Assembly (NCBI RefSeq): GCF_001421485.1
Contig: NZ_LMKK01000002.1
Coordinates: forward strand, 839,561-903,560
Length of the DNA stretch: 64,000 nucleotides
From: Agreia sp. Leaf210
GTDB taxonomy: Bacteria > Actinomycetota > Actinomycetes > Actinomycetales > Microbacteriaceae
Direction of reading: 5' to 3'
Shown piece by piece: positions 43,176 through 51,333 of the stretch (position 1 is the first letter of the stretch; every line of letters starts with the position of its first letter). The notes beneath the pieces were generated by a model that worked only from the letters and a program-made list of their open reading frames with translations, did no database searches and was not told the DNA's origin. The translations under genes were made by a program, and so were the position numbers.

Positions 43176-43955
43176 TCAGTACAGCTCTGGGCGGCGGTCG
43201 GCGAGGTAGGGGTTGGCGATCCTGGCTCGAGCGGTCGCATCCGGATCGATCGTGGCGACCATCAGGCCCGACTCGGCCTCGCCCAATGACGCGAGGCGCT
43301 CGCCGCTCGGGGCGACGATGCTGCTTCGTCCCACGTAACGCAGATCGCCTTCGGCTCCGCATCGGTTCACGTAGACGACATGCACCTGGTTCTCCCAGGC
43401 CCGAACGGGGATGAGCTGCTCCGCGATGTGGGCGAACGGCTCCATCTGAGCGGTGGGAACGATGATCGCGTCGACGCCCGCGAGCGCGGCGGCCCGCACG
43501 GTCTCGGGGAACTCGACGTCGTAACAGATGAGGAACGAGAGTCGCACGCCGTCGATGTCGATCGGTTCGGGCAGTTCGTCACCGGCAGAGAAGAGAGAGC
43601 GGTCGAGATCGGCGAAGAGATGTGTCTTGCGATAGCGGGTCAGCTCGATGCCGTGCGAGTCGACGACGACGAGGGCGTTGTAGATGCCGCCGCTCTCGCG
43701 TGGCAGCGGCAGCCCGGCGACGATCGCAATGCCGACCGACTTCGCGATGTCGGCGACGCGGGCCGGCAGATCGAGGGCGGCGAGCTCATCGAGGCTGCCG
43801 GTGATGTTGTACCCGGTCACGAGCATCTCCGGGGTGACCAGCATGCTCGCCCCGCGTTCGACGGCGTCACGCGCGGCCTGCTCGATGATGGCGAGGTTCG
43901 CGTCGACGTCTCCGGGCACACCGGCGTGCTGAAGTCCTGCGATCGTCAGGGTCAT
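43176..43955 (-). CDS. carbon-nitrogen hydrolase (nitrilase superfamily)
   Basis: A 259-residue amidase. The triad is complete: Glu43 in TPEMLVTGY, Lys110 in YRKTHLF and Cys144 in LICYDVEFPE. The start is the ATG at 43955 with GAAAGGACGAC upstream; the ORF to 43988 lacks a ribosome site. The family hydrolyses small amides, N-carbamoyl compounds or putrescine derivatives. VPTAQMEPFAHIAEQLIPVRAWENQVHVVYVN matches the carbon-nitrogen hydrolases close to R-stereoselective amidases. First gene of the operon with the APC permease and GntR regulator. Confidence 0.9.
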   Translation of the reverse strand: MTLTIAGLQHAGVPGDVDANLAIIEQAARDAVERGASMLVTPEMLVTGYNITGSLDELAALDLPARVADIAKSVGIAIVAGLPLPRESGGIYNALVVVDSHGIELTRYRKTHLFADLDRSLFSAGDELPEPIDIDGVRLSFLICYDVEFPETVRAAALAGVDAIIVPTAQMEPFAHIAEQLIPVRAWENQVHVVYVNRCGAEGDLRYVGRSSIVAPSGERLASLGEAESGLMVATIDPDATARARIANPYLADRRPELY

Positions 43956-43990
43956 GTCGTCCTTTCGGGTAGCGACTGGGTCAGTCAAAC

Positions 43991-44005
43991 AGATCAGATT
44001 GATCT
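43991..44005. promoter_or_regulatory. candidate GntR operator
   Basis: AGATCA-GAT-TGATCT has perfect 6-bp arms and lies 36 bp upstream of the nitrilase start codon, at the head of an operon whose last gene encodes a FadR-type regulator. Confidence 0.45.
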
Positions 44006-44107
44006 ATTCGATTTCTGCCACGTTACGGCCTCGTTACGACACACGAGCGGCAATCGTGTGCGCGCAAGGGGATGTCGGTGGTCACGGCGCCGCCGTACGA
44101 TTCCGAT

Positions 44108-44371
44108 ATGAGCTCACACGACAAGACCCAGGACGCCCCCATCATGGACGGCGCGAACGAAGCGACCGAAGAAGAGAAGCAGGCCGGTCGCGAAGACCAG
44201 ATCAAGGCCGACAACGCCCGCGACGGAGGACTCGACGACGATCTCCGCAGCATCCGCGTCGTCGACGAGGGCAAGAATCGCGCCCGCACCGAGGGCAACG
44301 GCAGCGGCGCCGACGGAGCCGTCGACATCTCGAACGAATCCGACGTCGAGCGCAGCGACTCCGACGACTAG
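44108..44371 (+). CDS. small acidic, probably disordered protein
   Basis: An 87-residue, highly charged protein starting MSSHDKTQDAPIM, with many Asp/Glu/Asn and few hydrophobic residues. It ends in a Ser/Asp-rich SDVERSDSDD. It has no Cys, membrane helix or signal peptide. Such proteins are frequent in actinobacteria and some are stress-induced, but no function can be assigned. A strong bidirectional hairpin follows. Confidence 0.55.
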   Translation: MSSHDKTQDAPIMDGANEATEEEKQAGREDQIKADNARDGGLDDDLRSIRVVDEGKNRARTEGNGSGADGAVDISNESDVERSDSDD

Positions 44372-44381
44372 CTGGTAGCGA

Positions 44382-44411
44382 CGGCGCACTCCCCGCACGG
44401 GGAGTGCGCCG
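44382..44411. terminator. bidirectional hairpin terminator
   Basis: A 13-bp perfect stem, CGGCGCACTCCCC and GGGGAGTGCGCCG, with a 4-nt loop lies between the convergent acidic-protein and anti-sigma genes. Confidence 0.75.
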
Positions 44412-44418
44412 CCGCCAG

Positions 44419-45174
44419 TCAGATCGTGCGCAGTTCGCCTCGAACGATCGAGTTGCCCGAGTGCGTGGTGTCTCCGTTGTCAGGTTCGGCCGATACGTCG
44501 ACGAGCGAGTAGTCGGCGAGATCGACATTCGACGGAACCGTGAAGACTCCCTCCACCCCGTCGAGATATCCGATGCTGACGAGTTGCGTTCCGTCGCCCG
44601 AGATCAGCCACACCTCTCGCAGTTGCGCGTCTGAAGGGCCGCTATCGCCCGCCGTGTCGACGTCGACGACGACCTGGCGCGTGCCATCAGGCAGCACCTC
44701 GACCACGGCGCTGCCGCGGGAGTCGGCCCAGTCGGGGAACGGATCGAGTTCTGCTCCGGCCACCGCGATGCCGGTCTGCGCGGTCTGGGATGCCTGCCAC
44801 CAGGAGCCGAGTCCGGTTCCGGCGACGATTCCCACGACCAGGGCGGCGACCGTCACGGGCACGACGAAGCGGGTGCTCCATCGGCGCCGCCGTCGCCCCG
44901 TAGCCACGTGAGGCGTGGCCACGTGAGGCGCCGCGGTAAGCGACGCCTGTGCGGCGCCATCCTCGATCTCGGCCTGGATGCGCTCCCAGACGGCGGGCGG
45001 GGGCGTGGCGAGCGACTCGCCCTCGGCCGAGCGACCCTGGTGAACGACCGCCCGGAGCTCGCGCAGTTCGACCGCGCACTCCGCGCACGACGCCACGTGC
45101 GCGCTCTCGTCGTCACTCGGAGCGAGTTCGCCCAGCCCGATCAAAGCCAGCTGGTCTGCATCAATGTGTGCCAT
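44419..45174 (-). CDS. anti-sigma factor (RskA-like, zinc-binding)
   Basis: A 251-residue membrane anti-sigma factor. The N-terminal anti-sigma domain carries the ZAS motif HVASCAEC (His26, Cys30, Cys33). A single membrane helix is at about 102-122, followed by an extracytoplasmic RskA-type domain ([39 protein letters not shown]...). It binds the ECF sigma factor encoded just upstream, with 14 bp overlap, and should release it after an external signal or proteolysis. Last gene of the DUF4397-sortase-sigma operon. Confidence 0.9.
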   Translation of the reverse strand: MAHIDADQLALIGLGELAPSDDESAHVASCAECAVELRELRAVVHQGRSAEGESLATPPPAVWERIQAEIEDGAAQASLTAAPHVATPHVATGRRRRRWSTRFVVPVTVAALVVGIVAGTGLGSWWQASQTAQTGIAVAGAELDPFPDWADSRGSAVVEVLPDGTRQVVVDVDTAGDSGPSDAQLREVWLISGDGTQLVSIGYLDGVEGVFTVPSNVDLADYSLVDVSAEPDNGDTTHSGNSIVRGELRTI

Positions 45175-45823
45175 CGTTCACCTCCAAACGTATTCGTAGC
45201 CGAGACAGACTTCGACGGATATGACTTTTCACGGTGCCGAGCGGTAGCTCGAGTCTCTCCGCGATCTGCGCGTGCGTCAGATCGGCGAAGAAGGCCAGTT
45301 TCATGATCGTGCGCGGCACCGGGTCGAGACGCTCGAGTTCATCGGCCATCATCAACCTATCGGCCACCTCCGCCGTGTCATCGGTCATCGCGACGGCGTT
45401 CTCGAGAATGTGCGCCTCGTCGGCTCGACGCATCCGGCTGCGCGCCTCGTGGGCATCGGCGATGGAGTGCCGGGTGATCCCGACCAGCCAACTGCCCATG
45501 CTCGCCCTGGCGGGGTCGTACTTCGCGCGCCCCCTCCATGCGGCCACGAAGACCTTCTGCGTCACGTCCTCCGCGTCGCGCGAATCACCCAGCGACCGCA
45601 GCGCCAAGGTGTACACGAGCGACGACCAGCGCTCGTAGACACCCGCCAGAGCACGATCGTCGCCCGAGCAGAAGGCGTCGACTAGTGCGGTGTCGTCGGT
45701 GGATACGTCGGTCACGTCAGCGTGCGGCTTCCTGGTGGACACCCCGATCGCACGAGCCGAGAATCGCGGATCGGAGGGGGATTCGGGGCAATGAGTCAGC
45801 GTAGGGTCGAGCATACTTGGCAT
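45161..45823 (-). CDS. ECF sigma factor (SigK-like)
   Basis: A 220-residue group 4 sigma factor. Region 2: [20 protein letters not shown], then [26 protein letters not shown]. Region 4: [45 protein letters not shown], a complete helix-turn-helix. The first 40 residues before region 2 are not conserved. The ATG at 45823 is used; the ATG at 45814 is better spaced from GGGGGATG. It overlaps the anti-sigma gene and follows the sortase gene by 6-15 bp, so the surface operon and its own regulator are co-expressed. Confidence 0.9.
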   Translation of the reverse strand: MPSMLDPTLTHCPESPSDPRFSARAIGVSTRKPHADVTDVSTDDTALVDAFCSGDDRALAGVYERWSSLVYTLALRSLGDSRDAEDVTQKVFVAAWRGRAKYDPARASMGSWLVGITRHSIADAHEARSRMRRADEAHILENAVAMTDDTAEVADRLMMADELERLDPVPRTIMKLAFFADLTHAQIAERLELPLGTVKSHIRRSLSRLRIRLEVNDGTH

Positions 45824-45829
45824 CCCCCA

Positions 45830-46543
45830 TCACGCGATCGGCACCGCGTAGACGATCACATTGCTGAGGTAGTGACCGGTGCTGTAGTCGAATTCTCCCC
45901 CGCAGGTGATGAGGGCCAGCCGATGCTCTCCCTCCCGGTCGAAGACGGCATTCCAATCGACACCGTTCTTCTCGAGCATCGAGACGCTCTGAACCGAGAA
46001 CCTCGCCGTCTGCCCGTCGACCGACGTGGTCATGACCTCGGTGCCGGCAGGCGCGTCTTTCAGCAGCGCGAACTGGCCGACCCCGTAGTCGAACGAGTCG
46101 ACGTGGGCGGCGATGACGCTGGTACCCGAGGCGCTCCACGGCGTGGGCCCGTAGCGGTACCACGACGCGATCGCGGGGTCATCCGACAGGGCGAGCGCGC
46201 CCGTGCCATCGACACCCTCGGGCGACACCACCACGTCGATTCCGAGCGACGGCACCTGGACCCGCGCCGGCTGCACGACGGGTTCGGCGGCGTTCGCCCC
46301 CAGGCTCGCGTCGGTCAGAGGCACGGTGGATGCGACGGGCCCGGCGGGCGGTTCCGTCACCGAGGGCGTCGGTGTGGGGGTCGTCGGTCGCTCGACGCCC
46401 GCCGGGGTCGACGTCGCGGGGGCGTCGGCGGCGGCGCCGCATCCGGTCGTCAGCAGCAGCGAGGCGAGCGCGAGCGCGCCGAAGACCGCGGCCCGGGTTG
46501 CGTGAACCCGGACCGCGGCCGTGTGGGGATGCCTGCGGGTCAG
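45830..46543 (-). CDS. class F sortase, apparent CTG start, no arginine after catalytic Cys
   Basis: A 237-residue sortase-fold transpeptidase. The N-terminus has a lipoprotein-like signal (LLLTTGC, Cys35) and a Pro/Thr linker. The catalytic His is in VIAAHVDS (His147) and the Cys in LITCGGEF (Cys214). Two oddities. No ATG, GTG or TTG lies between the end of the DUF4397 gene and the signal peptide; the CTG at 46543 overlaps the DUF4397 TGA (CTGA) and has AAGG 7 bases upstream, so a coupled CTG start fits best. And no Arg occurs after Cys214 (FDYSTGHYLSNVIVY), although sortases normally need one there. Activity is therefore uncertain. The natural substrate is probably the DUF4397 protein next door. 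Confidence 0.82.
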   Translation of the reverse strand: MTRRHPHTAAVRVHATRAAVFGALALASLLLTTGCGAAADAPATSTPAGVERPTTPTPTPSVTEPPAGPVASTVPLTDASLGANAAEPVVQPARVQVPSLGIDVVVSPEGVDGTGALALSDDPAIASWYRYGPTPWSASGTSVIAAHVDSFDYGVGQFALLKDAPAGTEVMTTSVDGQTARFSVQSVSMLEKNGVDWNAVFDREGEHRLALITCGGEFDYSTGHYLSNVIVYAVPIA

Positions 46544-47370
46544 CGTTCGACCTTGGTGAGCATCCGGCTGCGCACTGCTGTGATTGCAAGCGCGGAGAGC
46601 AGCAGGGCGAGTGCCCCGCCGATCAGCAGGCCGGCGGGGTCTGCGGGCTGGTTGGTCGCGACGAGACCGGCCGTTCCCGCGGGGACTCCACCAGGGTTGG
46701 AGTGCAGTCCGCCGATGGTCTGCACGGCGAGCGCCAGGTTGCCATCGGCGAGGCTGCCCCACGCGTAGACGATGGTGTTCGTTCCCTCGGCCACGTCGAC
46801 GTCGGCCGGGCCGATCACAGGGTCGGTGGTTCCTGTGGCGGCGACCGACGCCGACACGGTGCCGGCGGGAAGGGTGAGCACGGACTCGCCCGGGTTCGCG
46901 AGGTTCGTGATCACGGGGCTGCCTGCGGCGAGAACGTCGACCGCGGGGGCGGCGGCGACGTGGCGCACGGTCAGGCGTCCCTCGCCGGCGGCGAGGGTGG
47001 CTGTGTCGTTGGTGAAGAGCGTCGCGGTGGGCTTGCCCGCGGCGTCGAGGTGCGCGACAGCGGTGTAGTTGCCGTTGGCCGCGAGGGCGAGGTCGACCGG
47101 GCCGATCAGGGGCGAGCTGGCGTCGGCCGCGTCTGAGGCGGTGATCGCCACCGAGTAGGTTCCGGCGGGCAGCGGGAGCGGTCCGGCGAGCGTGCCGGGC
47201 GTGAAGTCGTCGAGTGTCAGGGCTCCGTTCACGTAGACGTCGACAGTGACGCCGGGAACGGCGTGCAGCACCGACAGCTGGGCGTCGCCTTCCGCTGCGG
47301 ATGCGGGGAGTGCGGCTGCAACGGCGACGAGCGCGCCGGCGGCGATGCCGGCGATGAGGGTCTTGCGCAT
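46540..47370 (-). CDS. DUF4397 surface protein with C-terminal membrane anchor
   Basis: A 276-residue secreted protein. Signal peptide at 1-25 (ends PASAAEG), two DUF4397 repeats (about 28-125 with LSVLHAVPGVTVDVYVNG; about 130-215 with LTVRHVAAAPAVDVLAAG), then the C-terminal GGVPAGTAGLVA, a hydrophobic helix and the basic tail RSRMLTKVER. The end looks like a sorting signal in which VPAGTAG takes the place of LPXTG. GGAGGTA precedes the ATG. It is the first gene of a four-gene operon with a class F sortase, ECF sigma factor and anti-sigma factor. The function of the domain is not known. Confidence 0.87.
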   Translation of the reverse strand: MRKTLIAGIAAGALVAVAAALPASAAEGDAQLSVLHAVPGVTVDVYVNGALTLDDFTPGTLAGPLPLPAGTYSVAITASDAADASSPLIGPVDLALAANGNYTAVAHLDAAGKPTATLFTNDTATLAAGEGRLTVRHVAAAPAVDVLAAGSPVITNLANPGESVLTLPAGTVSASVAATGTTDPVIGPADVDVAEGTNTIVYAWGSLADGNLALAVQTIGGLHSNPGGVPAGTAGLVATNQPADPAGLLIGGALALLLSALAITAVRSRMLTKVER

Positions 47371-47526
47371 GGGTACCTCCTGTTAGCGCCCCGAGGGGCT
47401 GAGAGAAAACTGCCTACATAGAGCACTTCTCTCGAAGGGCCGCATTTGGATGCACCTTCGCCGAACTTTTTTCTGCGCGGCTCTGCCGGGTAGCGCGGCG
47501 TCTGCCCGGTGACCCATGATCGAGAG

Positions 47527-48552
47527 ATGACCTACCTCGCAGACCCGTCCCGTTACGACAGCTTCCCCTACCGACGCACGGGCCGAAGCGGCCTCAAGCT
47601 TCCCGCCGTCTCGCTCGGGCTCTGGCAGAACTTCGGCGACGACGTGGCCATCGAGACACAGCGCGCGATTCTGCACCGCGCCTTCGACTCGGGCGTCACG
47701 CACTTCGACCTCGCGAACAACTACGGCCCTCCCTACGGCAGCGCCGAGACGAACTTCGGACGCATCTTCGCCGAGGACTTCGCCGGCTATCGAGACGAGC
47801 TCGTTCTCTCGACCAAGGCCGGCTACGACATGTGGCCCGGGCCCTACGGCGACCACGGCTCGCGCAAGTACCTGCTCGCCTCGCTCGACCAGTCACTGGC
47901 CCGCATGGGCGTCGACTACGTCGACATCTTCTACAGCCACCGCGCCGACCCCGACACGCCCCTCGAAGAGACGATGGGTGCGCTGCACACGGCTGTGCAG
48001 TCGGGGCGCGCTCTCTACGCCGGCATCTCGAGCTACTCGCCCGAACGCACTGTCGAGGCCGCGCGCATCCTGGCCGATCTCGGCACTCCCCTGCTCATCC
48101 ACCAGCCGTCGTACTCGATGTTCAACCGCTGGATCGAAGACGGCCTGCTCGATACCCTCGGAGATCTCGGCGTGGGCTGCATCGCGTTCTCGCCCCTCGC
48201 CCAGGGCCTGCTCACCGACCGCTACCTCGATGGCATCCCCGCCGATTCGCGCGGCGCGCGCGGCGGCTCGATGCAGAAGCGGATGCTGACCGACGAGACA
48301 CTCGAGCGGGTTCGGGGCCTCAACGAGATCGCTTCAGGACGCGGGCAGACGCTCGCTCAGCTCGCACTGTCATGGGCGTTGCGCGACGAGCGCGTGACCT
48401 CGGTGCTGATCGGCGCATCGTCGGTGACGCAGCTCGACGACAACCTCGCCGCGGTGCAGAACCTCGCGTTCACCAGCGATGAACTCGCGAGCATCGACGA
48501 GTTCGCCGGCGACCGCGACATCAACCTCTGGGCGAACTCGAGCGCCGTCTAG
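47527..48552 (+). CDS. aldo/keto reductase (YghZ / glyceraldehyde-3-phosphate reductase type)
   Basis: A 341-residue (alpha/beta)8 NADPH-dependent reductase. The tetrad residues are visible: Asp in HFDLANNYG, Tyr in the same block, Lys in LSTKAGYDMWPGPYGDHGSRKYL and His in FYSHRADPDTPLEETM. SRKYLLASLDQSL and QPSYSMFNRWIEDGLL are hallmarks of the YghZ/KvBeta-like branch, which detoxifies methylglyoxal-type aldehydes. ATG 47527 is preferred over GTG 47509. It is divergent from the DUF4397 operon. Confidence 0.9.
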   Translation: MTYLADPSRYDSFPYRRTGRSGLKLPAVSLGLWQNFGDDVAIETQRAILHRAFDSGVTHFDLANNYGPPYGSAETNFGRIFAEDFAGYRDELVLSTKAGYDMWPGPYGDHGSRKYLLASLDQSLARMGVDYVDIFYSHRADPDTPLEETMGALHTAVQSGRALYAGISSYSPERTVEAARILADLGTPLLIHQPSYSMFNRWIEDGLLDTLGDLGVGCIAFSPLAQGLLTDRYLDGIPADSRGARGGSMQKRMLTDETLERVRGLNEIASGRGQTLAQLALSWALRDERVTSVLIGASSVTQLDDNLAAVQNLAFTSDELASIDEFAGDRDINLWANSSAV

Positions 48553-48560
48553 CCGGTGCG

Positions 48561-48585
48561 GCGGGCGCCGGCAGTAGGCGCCCGC
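48561..48585. terminator. bidirectional hairpin with tandem duplication
   Basis: GCGGGCGCC (48561-48569) and GGCGCCCGC (48577-48585) form a perfect 9-bp stem with loop GGCAGTA. The unit GCCGGCAGTAGGCGCCC is repeated directly downstream, offering a second stem. It lies between convergent genes. Confidence 0.65.
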
Positions 48586-48619
48586 CGGCAGTAGGCGCCC
48601 GCCGGCACTCCGCCCGCTG

Positions 48620-49459
48620 CTAGCGGCGCGCGATCGGCTGGATGCCGAATGCCTTCGCGAGACGGTCGATCTTCTCGGCGCGACCAAGCCTCGGCAGGTC
48701 GCTGCCATCGCGGATGACCCGACCCCGCGACTCGAAGTCGTCGAGGAAGTCGCGCGCCCACGTGGCATCCGACACCGTGGGGCTGATGGTCTCGTTGATC
48801 ACCGAGAGCTGGTCGAGGTCGAGGCACAGCTTTCCGGTGAGGCCCATGGCCACGGCGTGCTCAGACTTCTGCCGCAGCACCGGATGGCTGCTGCCGACCG
48901 TCGGACCATCGATGGGGCCGGGCAGATTGCCGATGCGGCTGGCCACGACCAGACGCGAACGAGGATACGCCATGGCCAGGTCGTCGGCACTCGTGCCCGT
49001 GTCGCGCCGGTAGTCACCGCTGCCGAAGCCGAGCCGGAAGGCTCCGCGGGCGCGAGCGATCGACGGCGCCTCCTCGATTCCCAGCGCCGACTCGACGAGG
49101 GCGAGAACGGGCACCGTGCCGCCGAGGCGGTCGAACGTCTCGGTGACGTGCTCGGCGGACTCGGTCTTGGCGAGCATCACGCCGGAGAGGCCCGGAACAC
49201 CCTTGAGGCCGTCGACGTCACCGCTCCAGAACTCCGTGCTGCGGTCGTTGATGCGCACCCACCCGGCACCGCCGGCCGTGAGCCAATCGATGACCGAGCC
49301 GCGCGCATCCGCCTTCAGCTTGGGGTCGACGGCGTCTTCGATGTCGAGAATGATCTGGTCGGCGCGCGAGTTGCTGGCCGCGTCGAACTCCTCGGAACGG
49401 ATGCCCGAGACGAGCAGCCAGGAGCGGGCGATTGCGGGATCGATGGTCGATGCGGTCAT
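48620..49459 (-). CDS. HpcH/HpaI aldolase / citrate lyase beta-like (CoA ester lyase)
   Basis: A 279-residue CitE-type TIM-barrel enzyme. SWLLVSGIRSEEFDAASNSRADQIILDIEDAVDP is the start with the substrate-contacting Asp/Glu block, WVRINDRSTEFW carries the Arg, and PVLALVESALGIEEA the metal-binding Glu. The metal Asp is in GFGSGDYRRD. CitE-like proteins cleave or form malyl- or citramalyl-CoA; the substrate is unknown. It stands alone, divergent from nothing obvious and about 125 bp from the MarR gene end. Confidence 0.87.
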   Translation of the reverse strand: MTASTIDPAIARSWLLVSGIRSEEFDAASNSRADQIILDIEDAVDPKLKADARGSVIDWLTAGGAGWVRINDRSTEFWSGDVDGLKGVPGLSGVMLAKTESAEHVTETFDRLGGTVPVLALVESALGIEEAPSIARARGAFRLGFGSGDYRRDTGTSADDLAMAYPRSRLVVASRIGNLPGPIDGPTVGSSHPVLRQKSEHAVAMGLTGKLCLDLDQLSVINETISPTVSDATWARDFLDDFESRGRVIRDGSDLPRLGRAEKIDRLAKAFGIQPIARR

Positions 49460-49584
49460 CTACGGTCTACTTCTCTGTCGGAGATTCGGACACAGTCACC
49501 GACCACGACGATCGGCCCTGCTCGTGCCTCAGCATCGTATCGAACGATTCTCCGCGGCAACCTCAGCGGGTGAGGCGCAGCCTC

Positions 49585-50031
49585 TCAGCTCGCGCGCAGC
49601 GACGCCGCGCAGGTCGACAGCATCGCGCGCAGCGCGTCTTGATCCTTCGACGAGAGCTGCGACTTCATGCGGTCTTCGACCCCTCTCACCGCAGCACTCG
49701 CCGTGGTGAGCTGGCCCCGGCCCGCTGCGGTCAGCTGCGTCGGCAGCGCTCGCCCCGACGCAGGCTGCTCCGATCTCGTCACGAGCCCGTCGGCCTCCAG
49801 CGCCTGCAGCAGCACGTTCATCGCCTGGCGAGTCACGAATGTTCCGCGGGCCAGCTCCGAGTTCGACAGACCCGGTCGCTGAGCGAGCAACTCGAGGCAC
49901 GAGTAGTGGGTCACGCTCATGCCGAGAGGGCGCAGCACCGCCTCCATCGCCGCGCGCAAGGCGCTGGCGACCTCCTTCATCAGGTATCCCAACGAGGTGC
50001 TCAATTCGATTCCCGAAGCGCCTTGACTCAT
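49585..50031 (-). CDS. MarR family transcriptional regulator
   Basis: A 148-residue winged-helix dimer. VTHYSCLELLAQRPGLSNSELARGTFVTRQAMNVLLQALEADGLVTRSEQPASGRALPTQLTAAGR is the MarR DNA-binding core with recognition helix TRQAMNVLLQAL and wing. The ATG at 50031 (MSQGASG) touches the first of two operator-like repeats, so expression is probably self-repressed. It is divergent from a VOC protein gene, a common regulator-target pair in which the target detoxifies the inducer. Confidence 0.9.
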   Translation of the reverse strand: MSQGASGIELSTSLGYLMKEVASALRAAMEAVLRPLGMSVTHYSCLELLAQRPGLSNSELARGTFVTRQAMNVLLQALEADGLVTRSEQPASGRALPTQLTAAGRGQLTTASAAVRGVEDRMKSQLSSKDQDALRAMLSTCAASLRAS

Positions 50032-50073
50032 GTCAACATTCTGACATACTTGTGATGTCAACAAACTGACATA
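50031..50073. promoter_or_regulatory. duplicated MarR operator
   Basis: Two 18-bp sites, 50031-50048 and 50056-50073, share the form TGTCA-N6-TGACA-TA (inner ACATTC and ACAAAC). They are in direct repeat with starts 25 bp apart, between the divergent MarR and VOC genes. The first overlaps the MarR start codon. Confidence 0.75.
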
Positions 50074-50087
50074 CCAAGGAGAATCTC

Positions 50088-50453
50088 ATGACCGCATCCG
50101 GCCCCGGCTTCATCTCACTTCAGGTCCGCGACATCGAGGCGTCTGCCGCCTTCTACGAGAAGTACCTCGGCGTGAGCCGCCAGCCCGGCCCGCCTCACGC
50201 CGTGGTCTTCGACACCACGCCCGCTGCCTTCGCGGTGCGCGACGCACTGCCCGGCGTCGACCTGAACTCCGGCGCCCAGCTCGGTCTCGGCATCGGCGTC
50301 TGGATGCACGCACCCGATGCGCAGCAGATCCACGACACCCTGGCGGCCGACGGATTCACGATCACCTCGGCACCCGTCGACGGACCGTTCGGCCGCACCT
50401 TCACCTTCGCCGACCCCGACGGCTACGCCATCACGCTGCACGACAAGGCCTGA
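50088..50453 (+). CDS. VOC family protein (glyoxalase/bleomycin-resistance fold)
   Basis: A 121-residue single VOC unit pair. FISLQVRDIEASAAFYEKYLGVSRQPGPPHAVVFDT is the first half, WMHAPDAQQIHDTLAADGFTITSAPVDGPFGRTFTFADPDGYAITLHDK the second, ending in the family FADPDGY. AAGGAG lies before the ATG. The gene sits directly downstream of two MarR-type operator copies. Likely role: binding or conversion of the compound that MarR senses. Confidence 0.88.
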   Translation: MTASGPGFISLQVRDIEASAAFYEKYLGVSRQPGPPHAVVFDTTPAAFAVRDALPGVDLNSGAQLGLGIGVWMHAPDAQQIHDTLAADGFTITSAPVDGPFGRTFTFADPDGYAITLHDKA

Positions 50454-50501
50454 TCCGTTCGCGCTTCGCCATCTCCGCGGGCGATCGTCGAGCGCGCTCT
50501 T

Positions 50502-50542
50502 AGCGGGCACGCGCTCCCTCGTCGAGCGCGCGCTCGCCCGCT
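50502..50542. terminator. bidirectional GC-rich hairpin terminator
   Basis: AGCGGGC...GCCCGCT (outer) and CGCGCTC...GAGCGCG (inner) make a long stem between the convergent VOC and F420-type oxidoreductase genes. Confidence 0.55.
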
Positions 50543-50593
50543 GACCGCGCGCTCAAGCGACTGGAGCGTGAGCGGCGGGGAGCCTCGGCGCGC

Positions 50594-51244
50594 TCAGGCG
50601 GCGGCCTGCTCCACGACGTCGCGGATCTCGGCAGCACTGAGGTTCGCCCCGAACAGCTCGCGCCCCGGCTGCAGCACGGCTCCCTCGGCAAGCGGGCCGA
50701 GGTCGACCGCGTCGAAGCCCAGAGAATCGATGAAGTCGGCGACCACGTCGTTCGCCTCGACGTCGTCTCCCGAGAGCGCGATCGCCTTGCGGTCCGGGTC
50801 ACCGGATGGCCGGGAGCCCTCGTCGAGGTCGTGATAGCCCATGTGGTTGAACGCCTTCACGACGCGAGATTCGGGCAGGAGAGCTTCGACGATCTCACTG
50901 GTCGTCGACTCTGCGTCGGTGAGGTCGGGGCGCTTTCCGTCGACCTCCCACCAGTAGTTCATGGCGTCGATCACGATCTTGCCGCGCAGCTCGTCGACCG
51001 GCAGCGCCCGGTGGCCGTCGAGCGGCACGGCCTTACCCAGGGGCAGAGCCAGGATGACGAGATCCGCCCGGCCCGCGGCATCCGGCGCCGTTGTCGCCTC
51101 GGCGCCGTGCGCCAGCACGTCGATCGTCAACTCGATCGCCGCTGGCGGTCGGGAACTCGCGATGAGCACGCGGTAGCCGGCGGCGATCGCGAGCCGGGCG
51201 AGCACGGTGCCCACTTTTCCGGCACCGAGGATGCCGAGGGTCAC
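50594..51244 (-). CDS. NADPH-dependent F420 reductase-like oxidoreductase
   Basis: A 216-residue protein of the F420_oxidored group. The Rossmann motif is LGILGAGKVGTVLARLAIAAGY (residues 3-24), followed by VLIASSRPP, which can bind the NADP phosphate. The middle has LVILALPLGKAV and KIVIDAMNYWWEVDGKRPD, and HMGYHDLDE is the conserved central block. Relatives reduce F420 or act as general NADP dimer oxidoreductases; the electron acceptor here cannot be assigned. GTG start at 51244. Downstream stem shared with the VOC gene. Confidence 0.85.
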   Translation of the reverse strand: MTLGILGAGKVGTVLARLAIAAGYRVLIASSRPPAAIELTIDVLAHGAEATTAPDAAGRADLVILALPLGKAVPLDGHRALPVDELRGKIVIDAMNYWWEVDGKRPDLTDAESTTSEIVEALLPESRVVKAFNHMGYHDLDEGSRPSGDPDRKAIALSGDDVEANDVVADFIDSLGFDAVDLGPLAEGAVLQPGRELFGANLSAAEIRDVVEQAAA

Positions 51245-51333
51245 CGGCCGTGAGCCGGATTCAGGGTTCGTGAGTGTGATGTCCGTCGAGCTTCAGAGTA
51301 GTGATCGGTCATGCACCACGACGAACTGACTCG

